DNA of 64,000 bases from Gemmatimonas aurantiaca (GCF_037190085.1 NZ_JBBCJO010000005.1:434001-498000), one strand, 5' to 3'. Counted from the stretch's first letter, positions 1 through 9,012 are shown. Numbers and translations: made by a program. The notes: generated from the letters alone by a model not told the origin.

Positions 1-653
1 GCGGGGCCGCTGGCCGTGCGTCGCAGCGTCGCGCAGTGCGCCGCGCTGCCCAACGCGCGACCGAGATCGCGCGCGAGGGCACGGATGTAGGTGCCTCCGC
101 CACAGGTGATGCGGACATCGAGGGTCTCTTCCGTGGCGCCGAGCCACTCCCAGCGATGCACCTCGACGTCCACCGGCGGCAGGACGACCTCCTGTCCACG
201 CCGCGCCAGATCGTAGGCCCGCTGACCATCCACATGTTTCGCGGAATACTGCGGAGGCACCTGTTGAATGCGGCCCGTGAGCTGGGACTCGGCCGCCACC
301 CGCGTTGCATGTGCCGGCTCACCCAACACGTCGCGGGCGGGCACCGGCGCTTCACGGATGGTCCGACCGGTGCTGTCGTCGGTGTCGGTTTCGCTGCCGA
401 ACCGGATGGTCGCCTCGTACACCTTGGGTTCACCGACGATGTACGGCAGCAGTCGTGTGTACGGCCCAATGGCCACGACGAGCAATCCCGTCGCGAACGG
501 ATCGAGGGTACCCGCATGCCCCACGCGGCGCGTGCGGGCGGCTCGGCGCACCAGGCCGACCACATCATGAGACGAACGACCGGCGGGCTTGTCGACATAC
601 AGAACGCCCGACCGCATCGGAGCGCCGATCATCCCGTGCGCTCCGTTGTCCAT
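1..653 (-). CDS. truB: tRNA pseudouridine(55) synthase TruB, C-terminus cut by window edge
   Basis: TruB isomerises U55 to pseudouridine in the T-loop of tRNAs. Translating the minus strand from the ATG at 653 gives about 217 open codons to the window edge. The family signature HAGTLDPFATG is present, with the catalytic Asp at about residue 51, followed by the usual YEATIRFG stretch, QQVPPQYSAKHVDG and TCGGGTYIRALARDLG. An alternative start is Met8, since the conserved domain begins near GVLYVDKPAGRSS. The start lies one base from the rbfA stop, so it is the last visible gene of the rimP-nusA-infB operon. The C-terminal PUA-like part is outside the window. Identity is firm from motifs and context. 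Confidence 0.96.
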   Translation of the reverse strand, partial: MDNGAHGMIGAPMRSGVLYVDKPAGRSSHDVVGLVRRAARTRRVGHAGTLDPFATGLLVVAIGPYTRLLPYIVGEPKVYEATIRFGSETDTDDSTGRTIREAPVPARDVLGEPAHATRVAAESQLTGRIQQVPPQYSAKHVDGQRAYDLARRGQEVVLPPVDVEVHRWEWLGATEETLDVRITCGGGTYIRALARDLGRALGSAAHCATLRRTASGP

Positions 654-654
654 G

Positions 655-1059
655 TCATTCGGCTCCGTCGGCGCCATCGGGCGTCTCTGCCGAGGCGTCC
701 CGCTGCTCCCGTTCATCGCGGATCTGCGAGAGGAGCTGTTCGATGCGTGAGGCCCGTGCCACGCTTTCGTCGGTCCGGAAATGGATCTCCGGTGCCGAAC
801 GCAGACGCAGGGAACGGCCCAGTCGCGAGCGAAGGTGACTGGCCACGCTGGCCAGCCCCTCCGTCGTGGACTTCTTGTCGGCCTCGTCGCCCATCAGGCT
901 GACGAAGACCGTCGCGTGCCGAAGATCGCGCGTCACATCCACCGCCGTGACGGTGACGAACGCGCGGATCCGCGGATCCTTCGCGCCTTCCGACAGGAAG
1001 GTCGCGACCTCTTCGCGGATCGCTTCGGCGACGCGGTCAGGACGCCGCGGTTCGCCCAT
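655..1059 (-). CDS. rbfA: 30S ribosome-binding factor RbfA
   Basis: RbfA is a small KH-fold protein that binds the 30S subunit during late 16S maturation and is needed for growth in the cold. The product is 134 aa, typical for the family. It opens MGEPRRPDRVAEAIREEVA and carries the conserved core FLSEGAKDPRI followed by VTVTAVDVTRDLRHATVFVS. The tail after about residue 115 is acidic and low-complexity, as is common. It starts 9 bases after infB and ends one base before truB, which is the classical order in this operon. Confidence 0.95.
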   Translation of the reverse strand: MGEPRRPDRVAEAIREEVATFLSEGAKDPRIRAFVTVTAVDVTRDLRHATVFVSLMGDEADKKSTTEGLASVASHLRSRLGRSLRLRSAPEIHFRTDESVARASRIEQLLSQIRDEREQRDASAETPDGADGAE

Positions 1060-1068
1060 GATTCCTCC

Positions 1069-4000
1069 TCAGGACTTCGCGGCCTGATCGAGTGTGCGCG
1101 CCACTTCCTCGGTGCGGTAGCACTCGAACACGTCGCCGACCTTGATGTCGTTGAAGTTCTCGATGCCGATGCCGCACTCGTACCCTTCCTTCACCTCGTT
1201 GACGTCGTCCTTGAAGCGACGCAGCGAGGAGATCGCGCCATCGTACAACTCGACACCATCGCGGATGACACGCACCCGGCCCTTGCGGTTGATGATCCCC
1301 GACCGGACGATGCAACCGGCGATGGTCCCGGCACGCGGCACCTTGAAGGTCTCGCGCACTTCGGCTTCGCCGAACACCACCTCGCGCTCTTCCGGACGCA
1401 GCATGCCTTCGAGCGCCGCCTTCACATCGGCCACGGCTTCGTAGATGATGCGATAGAGCTTGATGTCGACGCCTTCGCGTTCGGCCGCCGCCCGTGCGTT
1501 GTTGTCGGGACGCACGTGGAAGCCGATGATGATCGCTCCCGATGCCTTGGCGAGCAGGATGTCGCTCTCGGCAATCGCACCGACACCACGATGGATGATG
1601 TCCACCTGCACTTCGGGGTTGGACAGCTGCCCGAGTGCGTCGGCGAGCGCTTCCGCCGGACCGCCCTGGTCGGCCTTGATGACGAGACGCAACTGACGCT
1701 TCTGGCCAGCCGACGCCTGCGACATGAAGTCCTCGAGCGACACCACACCACGCGTGGTGCGGCGGCTCTTGGCCTCGCGGTCGAGCCGTTCACGACGCTG
1801 CGCGATTTCGCGCGCGGCCGTGGCGTCGTCGACCACCAGGAGCTGATCGCCGGCCATGGGCACGCCCGTGAGACCGAGGATCTGCACCGGAATGGCCGGA
1901 CCGGCTTCCTTCACCTGCTTGCCACGCTCGTCGAGCATGGCGCGCACGCGACCGGAATGGATACCGCAGATGTAGTCGTCGCCCACCTTGAGCGTGCCGT
2001 TCTGCACGAGCACGGTGGCCACGGGGCCCTTGCCCTGATCGAGCTGGGCTTCGACCACGGAGCCCGTGGCGCGACGCTTCGGATTGGCCTTGAGTTCGAG
2101 AATGTCGGCCTGCAGCAGGATCTGGTCGAGCAGATCGCTCACCCCGGTTCCCTTCTTGGCCGAGATCTCCGAATGCAGCACCGTGCCGCCGAACTCCTCG
2201 AGCACGACCTCGTGCTGCAGCAGGTCCTGCTTCACCTTCGGAATGTTCGCCGTCGGCAGATCGACCTTGTTGATGGCGATGATGATCGGCACGCCGGCGC
2301 TCTTGGCGTGCGAGATCGCTTCCACCGTCTGCGGCATGACCTGGTCGTCGGCCGCGATGACGATCACGACGATGTCGGTGACCTGCGCACCGCGCGCACG
2401 CATGGCCGTGAAGGCCTCGTGACCCGGTGTGTCGAGGAACGTGATCTGTCGCCCACCGGCCACCTGCACATGGTAGGCACCGATGTGCTGCGTGATGCCA
2501 CCGGCTTCGCCGGCGACCACGTTGGCCTTGCGGATGTAGTCGAGCAACGACGTCTTGCCGTGGTCGACGTGACCCATGATGGTCACGACCGGCGGACGCG
2601 GCACGAGATCTTCCGCGCGATCCACTTCTTCCGAATCGGGCAGATCGGCGGCGTAGTCGCTTTCCTTGACGGCCTGGAAACCGAATTCACCGGCGATCAG
2701 TTCGATCTGATCGAAGTCGAGACGCTGGTTGATGGTGACCATGAGGCCGAGCGTCTTGAACGCGAAGCCCACGATCTGCGTGGCGGAAATGCCGAGGATC
2801 TGCGCGAGTTCGGATACCGTGATGAACTCGTTGACGCGCACGGTCTTCCGTTCGCGCTCGGCCGCGGCCTGACGCTGCTCCTCCATCTCGGCGCGCATTT
2901 CGGCACCGAAGCGACGACCGGCGCGGCCGCGCTGCGGCGCACCGCGCAGGGCGGTCATCGTCTTGGTGATGTTGGCCGACACCGCTTCCTGATCGACCGC
3001 TCCCCGCTTGTTCTTCTTGCCGCGGCGCTGCTGGTTCTGCCCGCCCTGCTGGGGGGCGCCACCGCCCTGCTGGCCTCCGCCGCCACCGTGACCGCCATGG
3101 CCACCCGGACCACCGGGACCTCCCGGTCCCCGACGATCATCGCGGCGCTGACCCTGCTGCAGGCCACCGCCGGGCGCTGCCGACGCGATGGGACGTGCCG
3201 ACCCGAAGTTGGGCGACGCACTGGCCACCGGCCGGGGCCGCGGGGCACCCGGCACCGCCGGACGCGGACGCGGCCGGTCGGCGGGCAGCGACGCCGTGGG
3301 AGACGGGGCGGGCGCCGACGCAGCCGGCGTGGCTCCCGCCGATGCGGCGGCTCCCGGAGCCGATGAGGCCACCGGCGCCGTACCGGCAGAGCCGGTACCC
3401 GAAGCGGCTCCGCTGCCGGCCGCGGGGGCCGATGCGGATGCGGCGGGGCGCACGGTCGCGGCGCCAGTGGGCGGCGTCGCGGAGACCGGTGTGCCGGACA
3501 CCGGCGCAGCCGGAGTCACGGCCGGCGTTCCCGCCGGCGGTGTCGCCGCGGACCGGGCCGTTTCCGCCTCGGGAGCGGCCGACGGTGGCGCCGGGGCCGG
3601 CGAGGTGGCCGGTGTTGCGGCCGGGGTCACGACAGGAGCCGTGGGCGCTTCCGCCGGCTTCGTCTCGGCAGCCACGGCCGCGGCCGGCTTGCTCTCCGCC
3701 GTCGGTGCCGTGGGAGCTTCGGCGACCGGTGTGGGCACCAGTGCAGGTGCCGATGCGGGCGCCGATTCGACGGCCGGTGCCGCCGAGGCCGTCGAGGCCG
3801 CAGGTACCGGCGATGCGGTGGGCGCTTCGGCTGCCACGGTCACGGCTTCCGCCGCCCGGGGCTGCGCGGGAGCAGCCGACGGTGCTTCGGGCGATTCGAC
3901 CGGCTCGTTTCCGTGCGCGGTGTCGTGGGCCTCGTGCGCTTCGGCCACATCGGCCGCACGACGGCGGCGGACCACCGGTGCGGGCGCGGCCGCCTCCGGT

Positions 4001-4251
4001 TCCGCGGCGGGCGCCGCATCGGCAGCCCCCGGACGCCGCCGCCGCGGCGCAGCCGCAGGCGCCGGCTGCGCCTTTTCGGCACGCAGTCGCTTCTCGCGCT
4101 CCCAACGGGCGCGAATGCGGGATACCTGATCGTCGGTCAACAGCGACAAATGGCTGCGAACCGGCACGTCCATCTGGCGCAGCAGTGCGATCACCTCGTC
4201 CGCCGAGATGCCGAACTCACCCGCCATGTCATGCACACGAAGCTTGCTCAA
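1069..4251 (-). CDS. infB: translation initiation factor IF-2
   Basis: IF-2 is the GTPase that places initiator fMet-tRNA on the 30S subunit and promotes 50S joining. At 1060 aa it is long for the family because of a linker of about 380 residues (roughly 60-440) rich in Ala, Pro and Glu and turning Gly/Gln-rich near its end. An IF2_N domain lies at 1-50 and a second one (VSELAQILGISATQIVGFAF) at about 475-530. The G domain shows GHVDHGKTSLLDY near 558, DTPGHEAFTAMRARGA near 605 and NKVDLP near 660. The C-terminal fMet-tRNA-binding part ends with VGDVFECY. The Ala/Pro linker produces long open frames on the opposite strand, which I treat as artefacts. The gene sits between ylxQ and rbfA. Confidence 0.98.
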   Translation of the reverse strand: MSKLRVHDMAGEFGISADEVIALLRQMDVPVRSHLSLLTDDQVSRIRARWEREKRLRAEKAQPAPAAAPRRRRPGAADAAPAAEPEAAAPAPVVRRRRAADVAEAHEAHDTAHGNEPVESPEAPSAAPAQPRAAEAVTVAAEAPTASPVPAASTASAAPAVESAPASAPALVPTPVAEAPTAPTAESKPAAAVAAETKPAEAPTAPVVTPAATPATSPAPAPPSAAPEAETARSAATPPAGTPAVTPAAPVSGTPVSATPPTGAATVRPAASASAPAAGSGAASGTGSAGTAPVASSAPGAAASAGATPAASAPAPSPTASLPADRPRPRPAVPGAPRPRPVASASPNFGSARPIASAAPGGGLQQGQRRDDRRGPGGPGGPGGHGGHGGGGGQQGGGAPQQGGQNQQRRGKKNKRGAVDQEAVSANITKTMTALRGAPQRGRAGRRFGAEMRAEMEEQRQAAAERERKTVRVNEFITVSELAQILGISATQIVGFAFKTLGLMVTINQRLDFDQIELIAGEFGFQAVKESDYAADLPDSEEVDRAEDLVPRPPVVTIMGHVDHGKTSLLDYIRKANVVAGEAGGITQHIGAYHVQVAGGRQITFLDTPGHEAFTAMRARGAQVTDIVVIVIAADDQVMPQTVEAISHAKSAGVPIIIAINKVDLPTANIPKVKQDLLQHEVVLEEFGGTVLHSEISAKKGTGVSDLLDQILLQADILELKANPKRRATGSVVEAQLDQGKGPVATVLVQNGTLKVGDDYICGIHSGRVRAMLDERGKQVKEAGPAIPVQILGLTGVPMAGDQLLVVDDATAAREIAQRRERLDREAKSRRTTRGVVSLEDFMSQASAGQKRQLRLVIKADQGGPAEALADALGQLSNPEVQVDIIHRGVGAIAESDILLAKASGAIIIGFHVRPDNNARAAAEREGVDIKLYRIIYEAVADVKAALEGMLRPEEREVVFGEAEVRETFKVPRAGTIAGCIVRSGIINRKGRVRVIRDGVELYDGAISSLRRFKDDVNEVKEGYECGIGIENFNDIKVGDVFECYRTEEVARTLDQAAKS

Positions 4252-4260
4252 CCCGTCCTC

Positions 4261-4641
4261 CTACCGCGATACGCGCGTCGCGTCGCCCGCCGGGGCTGCC
4301 CCGGCCACGGCGCCACGGATTCCGCGCGCCAGCGCCTGATCTACGATCCCGATCGCCGCCGTCGTTTCCCGCCCGACAGCGCCGCCCAGCTCGGCCGCAC
4401 TTGGCCACTCCACCACTTCAACGTGCCGCGCCCGGAGGAGCGGCACCACCTTCTCCAGCGAGTGCCGCGAGATGTCACTCGCGACCAGCGCCAACTGCAC
4501 CGTCCCTTTCTGCGCGGCGATCCGCACCTGCTCCGCACCGATCACCACCAGGCGTCCACGCGCCCCCAACCCGACCAGTCCGAGCACCTTCCGGCGCACG
4601 GACTCGTCCAGTGGAAGAGGCTCGCGGGCACCATCGGTCAC
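4261..4641 (-). CDS. ylxQ: L7Ae/L30e-family RNA-binding protein (YlxQ-like)
   Basis: This 126-aa protein has the L7Ae/L30e/Gadd45 fold pattern: VLGLVGLGARGRLVVIGAEQ, then VQLALVASDIS, then VVEWPSAAELGGAVGRE and an ITD-like TTAAIGIVDQALA. YlxQ proteins of this family bind kink-turn-like RNA and are usually encoded between nusA and infB, exactly as here. The start overlaps the nusA stop by 4 bases and the stop is 9 bases before infB. The YlxR gene that often precedes ylxQ is absent, since there is no room for it between nusA and this gene. The family call comes from pattern and position; its cellular role is not well established. Confidence 0.85.
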   Translation of the reverse strand: MTDGAREPLPLDESVRRKVLGLVGLGARGRLVVIGAEQVRIAAQKGTVQLALVASDISRHSLEKVVPLLRARHVEVVEWPSAAELGGAVGRETTAAIGIVDQALARGIRGAVAGAAPAGDATRVSR

Positions 4642-5951
4642 GCGCCGCGACCTCCCTCGCCGTCGTCCTCGGTCGTGAGTTCGTCGATGATGGCCATGAT
4701 GCGATCGGCTTCCTCCGGCGCAATGCCGGGCAGACGCAACAGGTCATCCCGATCGAGATCGAGAATGTCGTTGAGGGTCCGGTATCCGGCCTCGGCCAGC
4801 ACGGCCACCGTGGCCGTCTCCAGTCCCTCGATCTCGTTGAGCGGCACATCGGCCTCGGCATCCTCGGGGAGCGGCGCGAAGAGTGGCGCTTCGCCACCCT
4901 TCTCCAGCCACTCACGGCTCGAGTAGAGGTCGATCTTCCACCCCGTCAGCTCCGACGCCAGCCGGACGTTCTGTCCGTTGCGCCCGATCGCCAACGACAA
5001 CTGATCCTCGTCCACCACGGCCTGGATGGTACGCGACGCCGCATCGCTGAACACCCGCGCCACCCGCGCCGGCGCCAGCGCCAGCTTGGCGAACCGCTCC
5101 GGGTCGGGCGACCAGGGCACGATATCGATACGCTCGCCCCCCAGTTCGTTGACCACGGCCTGTACCCGGGCGCCCTTGAGCCCCACGCACGCGCCCACCG
5201 GATCGACGGCGTCATCGCGCGAGGTCACGGCGATCTTGGTGCGGCTGCCCACTTCACGCGCGGCGGCCTTGATCTCCACGATCCCCTGCTGGATTTCGGG
5301 CACTTCGAGCTTGAACAGCGCCTGCACGAACAACGCATCGGACCGGCTCAGAATGAGACGCGGCCCCTTGGGCGTGTCCTCGACCCGCTTGAGCACCGCA
5401 CGCACCGGTTCGCCCTGATGATAGTGCTCGCGGTGATTCTGTTCACGATACGGAATGATGGCTTCCGCTTCACGGAACTTGTTGAGCATCACCACCAGCT
5501 TGCCCCGCTCGATCTGCTGCACTTCACCGGACAGCAGGTCGCCCACCCGGCCCGCAAATTCGTCACGGATGCGCGTGCGCTCACCTTCGCGTACCCGCTG
5601 GATGATGCGCTGCTTGGCCGCCTGCACCGCGGTGCGGCCGAACTCCATGAAGTCGACCGGGATTTCCATGACGTCGCCGACCTGGAATTCCGGATCCATG
5701 AAGCGCGCTTCCTCGACCGTGACTTCACGGGATTCGTCCGTGACGTCTTCCACGACGGTTTTGAGCAGCACGATCCGGATCTCACCGCGGGCTTCGTCGA
5801 TTTCGACTTCCGCCTGCACGTTGGCCCCGTGCTTCTTGGCCAGGGCGGCATGAATGCCGTCCTGCAGAAGCCCGTGCAACTCCTCGCGCGTGATCTGCTT
5901 GAGATTCGACAGCTCGCGCAGCGCCATGAGAATGTCCGCCGATCCGGCCAT
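4638..5951 (-). CDS. nusA: transcription elongation/termination factor NusA
   Basis: NusA binds RNA polymerase and modulates pausing, intrinsic termination and antitermination. The 437-aa product has the NusA N-terminal domain (1 to about 125), an S1 domain (about 130-200), and tandem KH domains with DDAVDPVGACVGLKGARVQA near 265 and LAIGRNGQNVRLASELTGWK near 320. A single helix-hairpin-helix-like C-terminal module follows (ETATVAVLAEAGYRTLNDIL, then LLRLPGIAPEEADRI). It starts 9 bases after rimP and overlaps ylxQ by 4 bases, consistent with translational coupling. Confidence 0.97.
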   Translation of the reverse strand: MAGSADILMALRELSNLKQITREELHGLLQDGIHAALAKKHGANVQAEVEIDEARGEIRIVLLKTVVEDVTDESREVTVEEARFMDPEFQVGDVMEIPVDFMEFGRTAVQAAKQRIIQRVREGERTRIRDEFAGRVGDLLSGEVQQIERGKLVVMLNKFREAEAIIPYREQNHREHYHQGEPVRAVLKRVEDTPKGPRLILSRSDALFVQALFKLEVPEIQQGIVEIKAAAREVGSRTKIAVTSRDDAVDPVGACVGLKGARVQAVVNELGGERIDIVPWSPDPERFAKLALAPARVARVFSDAASRTIQAVVDEDQLSLAIGRNGQNVRLASELTGWKIDLYSSREWLEKGGEAPLFAPLPEDAEADVPLNEIEGLETATVAVLAEAGYRTLNDILDLDRDDLLRLPGIAPEEADRIMAIIDELTTEDDGEGGRGA

Positions 5952-5960
5952 CCGTCTCCC

Positions 5961-6428
5961 CTATCGTTTCCAGTTGAACGCCAGTCGCGCCTGCGAGACC
6001 TCACGAAGGGGGACGTGGACTTCCCGTCCCTTCGGATCGCGCACCAACGCCACCTCAGCGCCGTCTTCGCCCGTCACGGCGACGATTTCGACTTCCTGCT
6101 TGCCTCCAGCCAGCAACCCACTGGTCACCGTCGCCCGCTGACCCACGAACCGCCGCCAATCGGCCGCATGACGCAGCGGCCGGTCGACACCGGGTGAGGA
6201 CACTTCGAGCACATACTGTTCGCCGACCAGCGCCGCGGATTCGAGCCGGGCTTCGAGGGCCCGTGAGACGCGCGCACAGTCGTCGATGGTCACTTTGCTT
6301 TCGTCCCGCCGATCGATCCGGATATCGAGCACCGGGCGACTCCGCGAGCCCCCACGCCGCAACTCGACCAGATCGAATCCGAGACGGTCAAGTTCCTGTG
6401 TGACAATGGGTTCGATCGCCTCGCCCAC
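5961..6428 (-). CDS. rimP: ribosome maturation factor RimP
   Basis: RimP is needed for 30S subunit maturation. The 155-aa product shows the typical core GFDLVELRRGG, LDIRIDRRDESKVTIDDCAR and YVLEVSSPGVDRPLR. The start is a GTG at 6428-6426, supported by a GGAGG ribosome-binding site on the minus strand at about 6440-6436, a normal spacing. It is the first gene of the nusA-infB operon. The transcription start must lie in 6429-6530, downstream of the terminator at 6531-6559. Confidence 0.95.
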   Translation of the reverse strand: MGEAIEPIVTQELDRLGFDLVELRRGGSRSRPVLDIRIDRRDESKVTIDDCARVSRALEARLESAALVGEQYVLEVSSPGVDRPLRHAADWRRFVGQRATVTSGLLAGGKQEVEIVAVTGEDGAEVALVRDPKGREVHVPLREVSQARLAFNWKR

Positions 6429-6530
6429 CTACCGACCTCCAGAGCGTCCACACGGCCGATCCACTCCATGCCCAGCCGCCGGCCCACCCCGCACACCCCC
6501 GAACAGGGGCCGACGGAAAGTCCGGAGAAC

Positions 6531-6559
6531 AAAAAAGTGTGGGGGCCATCCCCACACTT
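6531..6559 (-). terminator. rho-independent terminator of the murA-pgeF transcript
   Basis: A perfect 10-bp stem (AAGTGTGGGG at 6535-6544 with CCCCACACTT at 6550-6559) encloses the loop GCCAT. Read on the minus strand it is followed by six T residues (A-run at 6531-6536). It lies downstream of pgeF and about 100 bases before rimP, so it separates the two minus-strand operons. A second GC hairpin (CACCCGCC/GGCGGGTG, 6563-6580) lies just before it in the transcript. Confidence 0.85.
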
Positions 6560-6652
6560 CATCACCCGCCGAGGCGGGTGCGGTCACGAAGAGGTTACTT
6601 CTGAGATTTGCAACCTAGGGACCGCCAGGGAAGAGGTCAAGATCGGCACTCG

Positions 6653-6992
6653 TACTTCAGAGTTCCGACCGTCAGAGGGCAGACATCAGAAATCAGAAGG
6701 TCAGAACTGAGACGGATATAGGAAGCAGGAGGAAGTGGCCAGATGTCAGAGGTCCGAGCACTGCGTCCGCGGGTGGGGTGCTGACGCGAGAGATCCGCGT
6801 GTTGTGGGGCGCTTCGCGCCCCGGGGCCCTGCGGGCGCCCGGCGGCAAGCCCGTGGCGCGACTCCCCCCTCGACCGCCAGTGCTCAGACTTCTGACCTCG
6901 TAGTTATCTGATCTCTCATCATTCTATATCCGTCTCAGTTCTGACCTACTGATCTCTGACCTCTGACCCTGTCTGAAAATCTGACATCTGAA
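6653..6992. repeat. long imperfect palindromic intergenic element with TCAGA-rich arms
   Basis: The gene-free stretch 6429-6992 holds the terminator above and this palindrome. A perfect 22-bp inverted repeat is formed by 6699-6720 and 6925-6946 (core GGTCAGAACTGAGACG followed by GATATA). A second pair, 6745-6763 and 6878-6896, matches at 17 of 19 positions. Outside the core both arms continue as degenerate TCAGA/TCTGA repeats. The centre is GC-rich with a perfect hairpin GGGGCGC-TTC-GCGCCCC at 6806-6822. The right arm ends directly at the pgeF stop codon. No open frame in it looks like a gene. It resembles a MITE- or REP-like element, but no target-site duplication could be recognised. Confidence 0.7.
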
Positions 6993-7727
6993 TCAGGGCC
7001 GCAACACGATCACGCCGAGCTGCCTGCCCCCATCTCCTCCCCGGTGACTGAAGAAATGGCTGTCGCACCGCGTACACGCCGTTTCGACCGTCAGCGCTGC
7101 CACCTGCCGTGCCCGCGCCTGATCGGCCAGAATGGCACGCACGTCCAGGTGGCCCTTGGCCGAAGCCGGTTTGCCGGTCACGGCTGTCAGCACCTCCGGG
7201 CCCACCTCGTAGCAGGGACCGCAGATAGCCGGGCCGAGATGGACCGAGCATTCCTGTGCCGGGAATCCCAGCGAGGCCAGCAGGTCGAGCCCCACATCGA
7301 GGATGCGGGCGGCCGCGCCGCGCCAGCCGGCGTGCAGGGCCGCGATGGCGCCCCGGGGGTGACCGATCAGCACCGGCGTGCAGTCGGCAATCGTCACCGC
7401 CAGCGCCGTGCCGGGAACGGTGGAGACATGACCGTCCACGCCCCGCTGCCGGAGCCAGCCGTGCCAGTCACCCTCATGCAGTGCTACCGCCGCGCCGTGG
7501 ACCTGATGGGCACTGGCCAGCCGGTGCACGCCGCGTGTGACCAGCGCCTCCTGCAGCGCCGTCCATCGCGCCATGACCTCCCCCACCGGCTCGGCGGCGC
7601 CCAGTCCGAACGATCCCTGGGACCGCGTCGTGGTCCACCCGTGAATGCCCGCCGGCAACCCGGTCGCCGGCCACACGGCGTCGAAGAACGTCTCCGCCGA
7701 AAGCGGTTCCCCTCTGTCAGCGCGCAC
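6993..7727 (-). CDS. pgeF: PgeF/YfiH (LACC1-like) purine nucleoside-processing enzyme
   Basis: This 244-aa protein belongs to the DUF152/YfiH/LACC1 family, once called multicopper polyphenol oxidases. Members are known to act on purine nucleosides, and PgeF edits mis-incorporated residues in peptidoglycan precursors. The zinc-site motifs are intact: AHQVHG with His77, VTIADCTPVL with Cys116 and LHAGWRG with His132, followed by LGPAICGPCYEVG. The start is GTG at 7727, overlapping the murA stop by 11 bases. The pairing with murA fits a murein-related role. The family is certain; the exact in vivo substrate here is inferred. Confidence 0.9.
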   Translation of the reverse strand: MRADRGEPLSAETFFDAVWPATGLPAGIHGWTTTRSQGSFGLGAAEPVGEVMARWTALQEALVTRGVHRLASAHQVHGAAVALHEGDWHGWLRQRGVDGHVSTVPGTALAVTIADCTPVLIGHPRGAIAALHAGWRGAAARILDVGLDLLASLGFPAQECSVHLGPAICGPCYEVGPEVLTAVTGKPASAKGHLDVRAILADQARARQVAALTVETACTRCDSHFFSHRGGDGGRQLGVIVLRP

Positions 7728-9012
7728 TCAGCTCCACCCGACGGATGCGCGCGCCCAGGGCGCCCAGTCGCGCTTCGATGCGCTCGTATCCCCGCTCGAT
7801 CTGCTGCGCGTTGTTGATCACGCTGGTCCCTTCGGCACACAGCGCGGCCAGCAGCATCGCCATGCCGGCCCGGATGTCCGGCGACTCCACCGTGCCTCCG
7901 CGAAGAGGGGTCGGCCCCGACACGATGGCGCGATGCGGATCACACAACACGATGCGCGCGCCCATGCCCACGAGCTTGTCGGTGAAGTAGAGCCGCGACT
8001 CGAACATCTTCTCGTGGAAGAGAATCATGCCCTCGCACTGCGTGGCTGCCACGATCGCGATGGACATGGTGTCCGCCGGAAACGCGGGCCAGGGCTGATC
8101 CTCGAGCTTGGCGACATGGCCGCCCAGGTCGTTCTGGATACGGCGCTCCTGTGCGGCCGGCACGATGAGATCGTCGCCGTCGATCTCACAGCGGATGCCC
8201 AGTCGTTCGAATCCCATCAGCGTGCTACGCAGGTGTTCCACGCCGGCCTGTTCGATGCGCAGCGTGGAGCGTGTCACCGCCGCGAGCCCGATGAACGAGC
8301 CCACTTCGATATGATCGGGACCGACGGTGTGCGTGGCCGCGCCCAGCGGCAACCCGCCTTCGATGGTGTACACATTCGATCCGATGCCCTCGATGCGGGC
8401 GCCGAGGGCGACGAGGAACCGCGCGAGATCCTGCACATGGGGTTCACTGGCGGCGTTGCGCAGCACGGTGCGCCCCTTCGCCGCCACCGCGGCCATCAGC
8501 GCATTCTCGGTGGCCGTGACGCTGGGCTCGTCGAGAAAGACATCGGCGCCCACGAGACCGGCGGTGTCGAAACGGAAACGGGCCCCGAGTTCGTACGACG
8601 CGCCCAACGCCTGCAACACATGGAAGTGGGTATCGAGGCGGCGTCGACCGATCACATCACCGCCGGGCGGGGACAGCGTCACCGACCCACAACGGGCCAG
8701 CAGTGGCGCCGCCAGCAGAATCGACGCCCGGATACGGGCACACATCGCCGGATCGAGATCGCCGGCCTGCACCTGTTGCGCGTGAATGCGCAGCGCATTC
8801 CCGTCCGTCCACTCGCAGTGCGCCCCGGTGGTGCGGATGAGTTCCACCAGCGTCTCGATATCGCGGATGCGCGGCACATTGTACAGCTGCACCGGCTGAT
8901 CGGTCAGCAACGCCGCGGCGACGATGGGCAGCGCCGCGTTCTTGTTGCCGGCAGGACGAATACTCCCCTGCAGATGATGACCGCCTTCGACGATGAATTG
9001 AACAGCAGACAT
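7717..9012 (-). CDS. murA: UDP-N-acetylglucosamine 1-carboxyvinyltransferase MurA (Cys-to-Asp type)
   Basis: MurA transfers enolpyruvate from PEP to UDP-GlcNAc, the first committed step of peptidoglycan synthesis. The start chosen is the ATG at 9012, giving 431 aa that begin MSAVQFIVEGGHHLQG; a longer frame exists upstream but is not conserved in type. Lys24 lies in PAGNKN, and FPADTMSIAIVAA matches the loop with the catalytic Asp. The active-site loop reads LSPPGGDVIGRRRLDTH: position 119 is Asp (codon at 8656-8658), where most MurA enzymes have the Cys that fosfomycin alkylates. It is followed by pgeF with an 11-base overlap. Confidence 0.97.
   Translation of the reverse strand: MSAVQFIVEGGHHLQGSIRPAGNKNAALPIVAAALLTDQPVQLYNVPRIRDIETLVELIRTTGAHCEWTDGNALRIHAQQVQAGDLDPAMCARIRASILLAAPLLARCGSVTLSPPGGDVIGRRRLDTHFHVLQALGASYELGARFRFDTAGLVGADVFLDEPSVTATENALMAAVAAKGRTVLRNAASEPHVQDLARFLVALGARIEGIGSNVYTIEGGLPLGAATHTVGPDHIEVGSFIGLAAVTRSTLRIEQAGVEHLRSTLMGFERLGIRCEIDGDDLIVPAAQERRIQNDLGGHVAKLEDQPWPAFPADTMSIAIVAATQCEGMILFHEKMFESRLYFTDKLVGMGARIVLCDPHRAIVSGPTPLRGGTVESPDIRAGMAMLLAALCAEGTSVINNAQQIERGYERIEARLGALGARIRRVELSAR

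Noticed and set aside
781..6197. Very long plus-strand open frames opposite infB and nusA (861 and 1000 codons)
   Set aside because: They are antisense to clearly conserved genes, rich in Arg/His/Pro/Gly with no family motifs, and arise from codon-position GC bias of the minus-strand genes.
6429..6992. tRNA or small coding gene in the large intergenic gap
   Set aside because: No cloverleaf or conserved frame could be drawn; the stretch is explained by a terminator and an inverted-repeat element.
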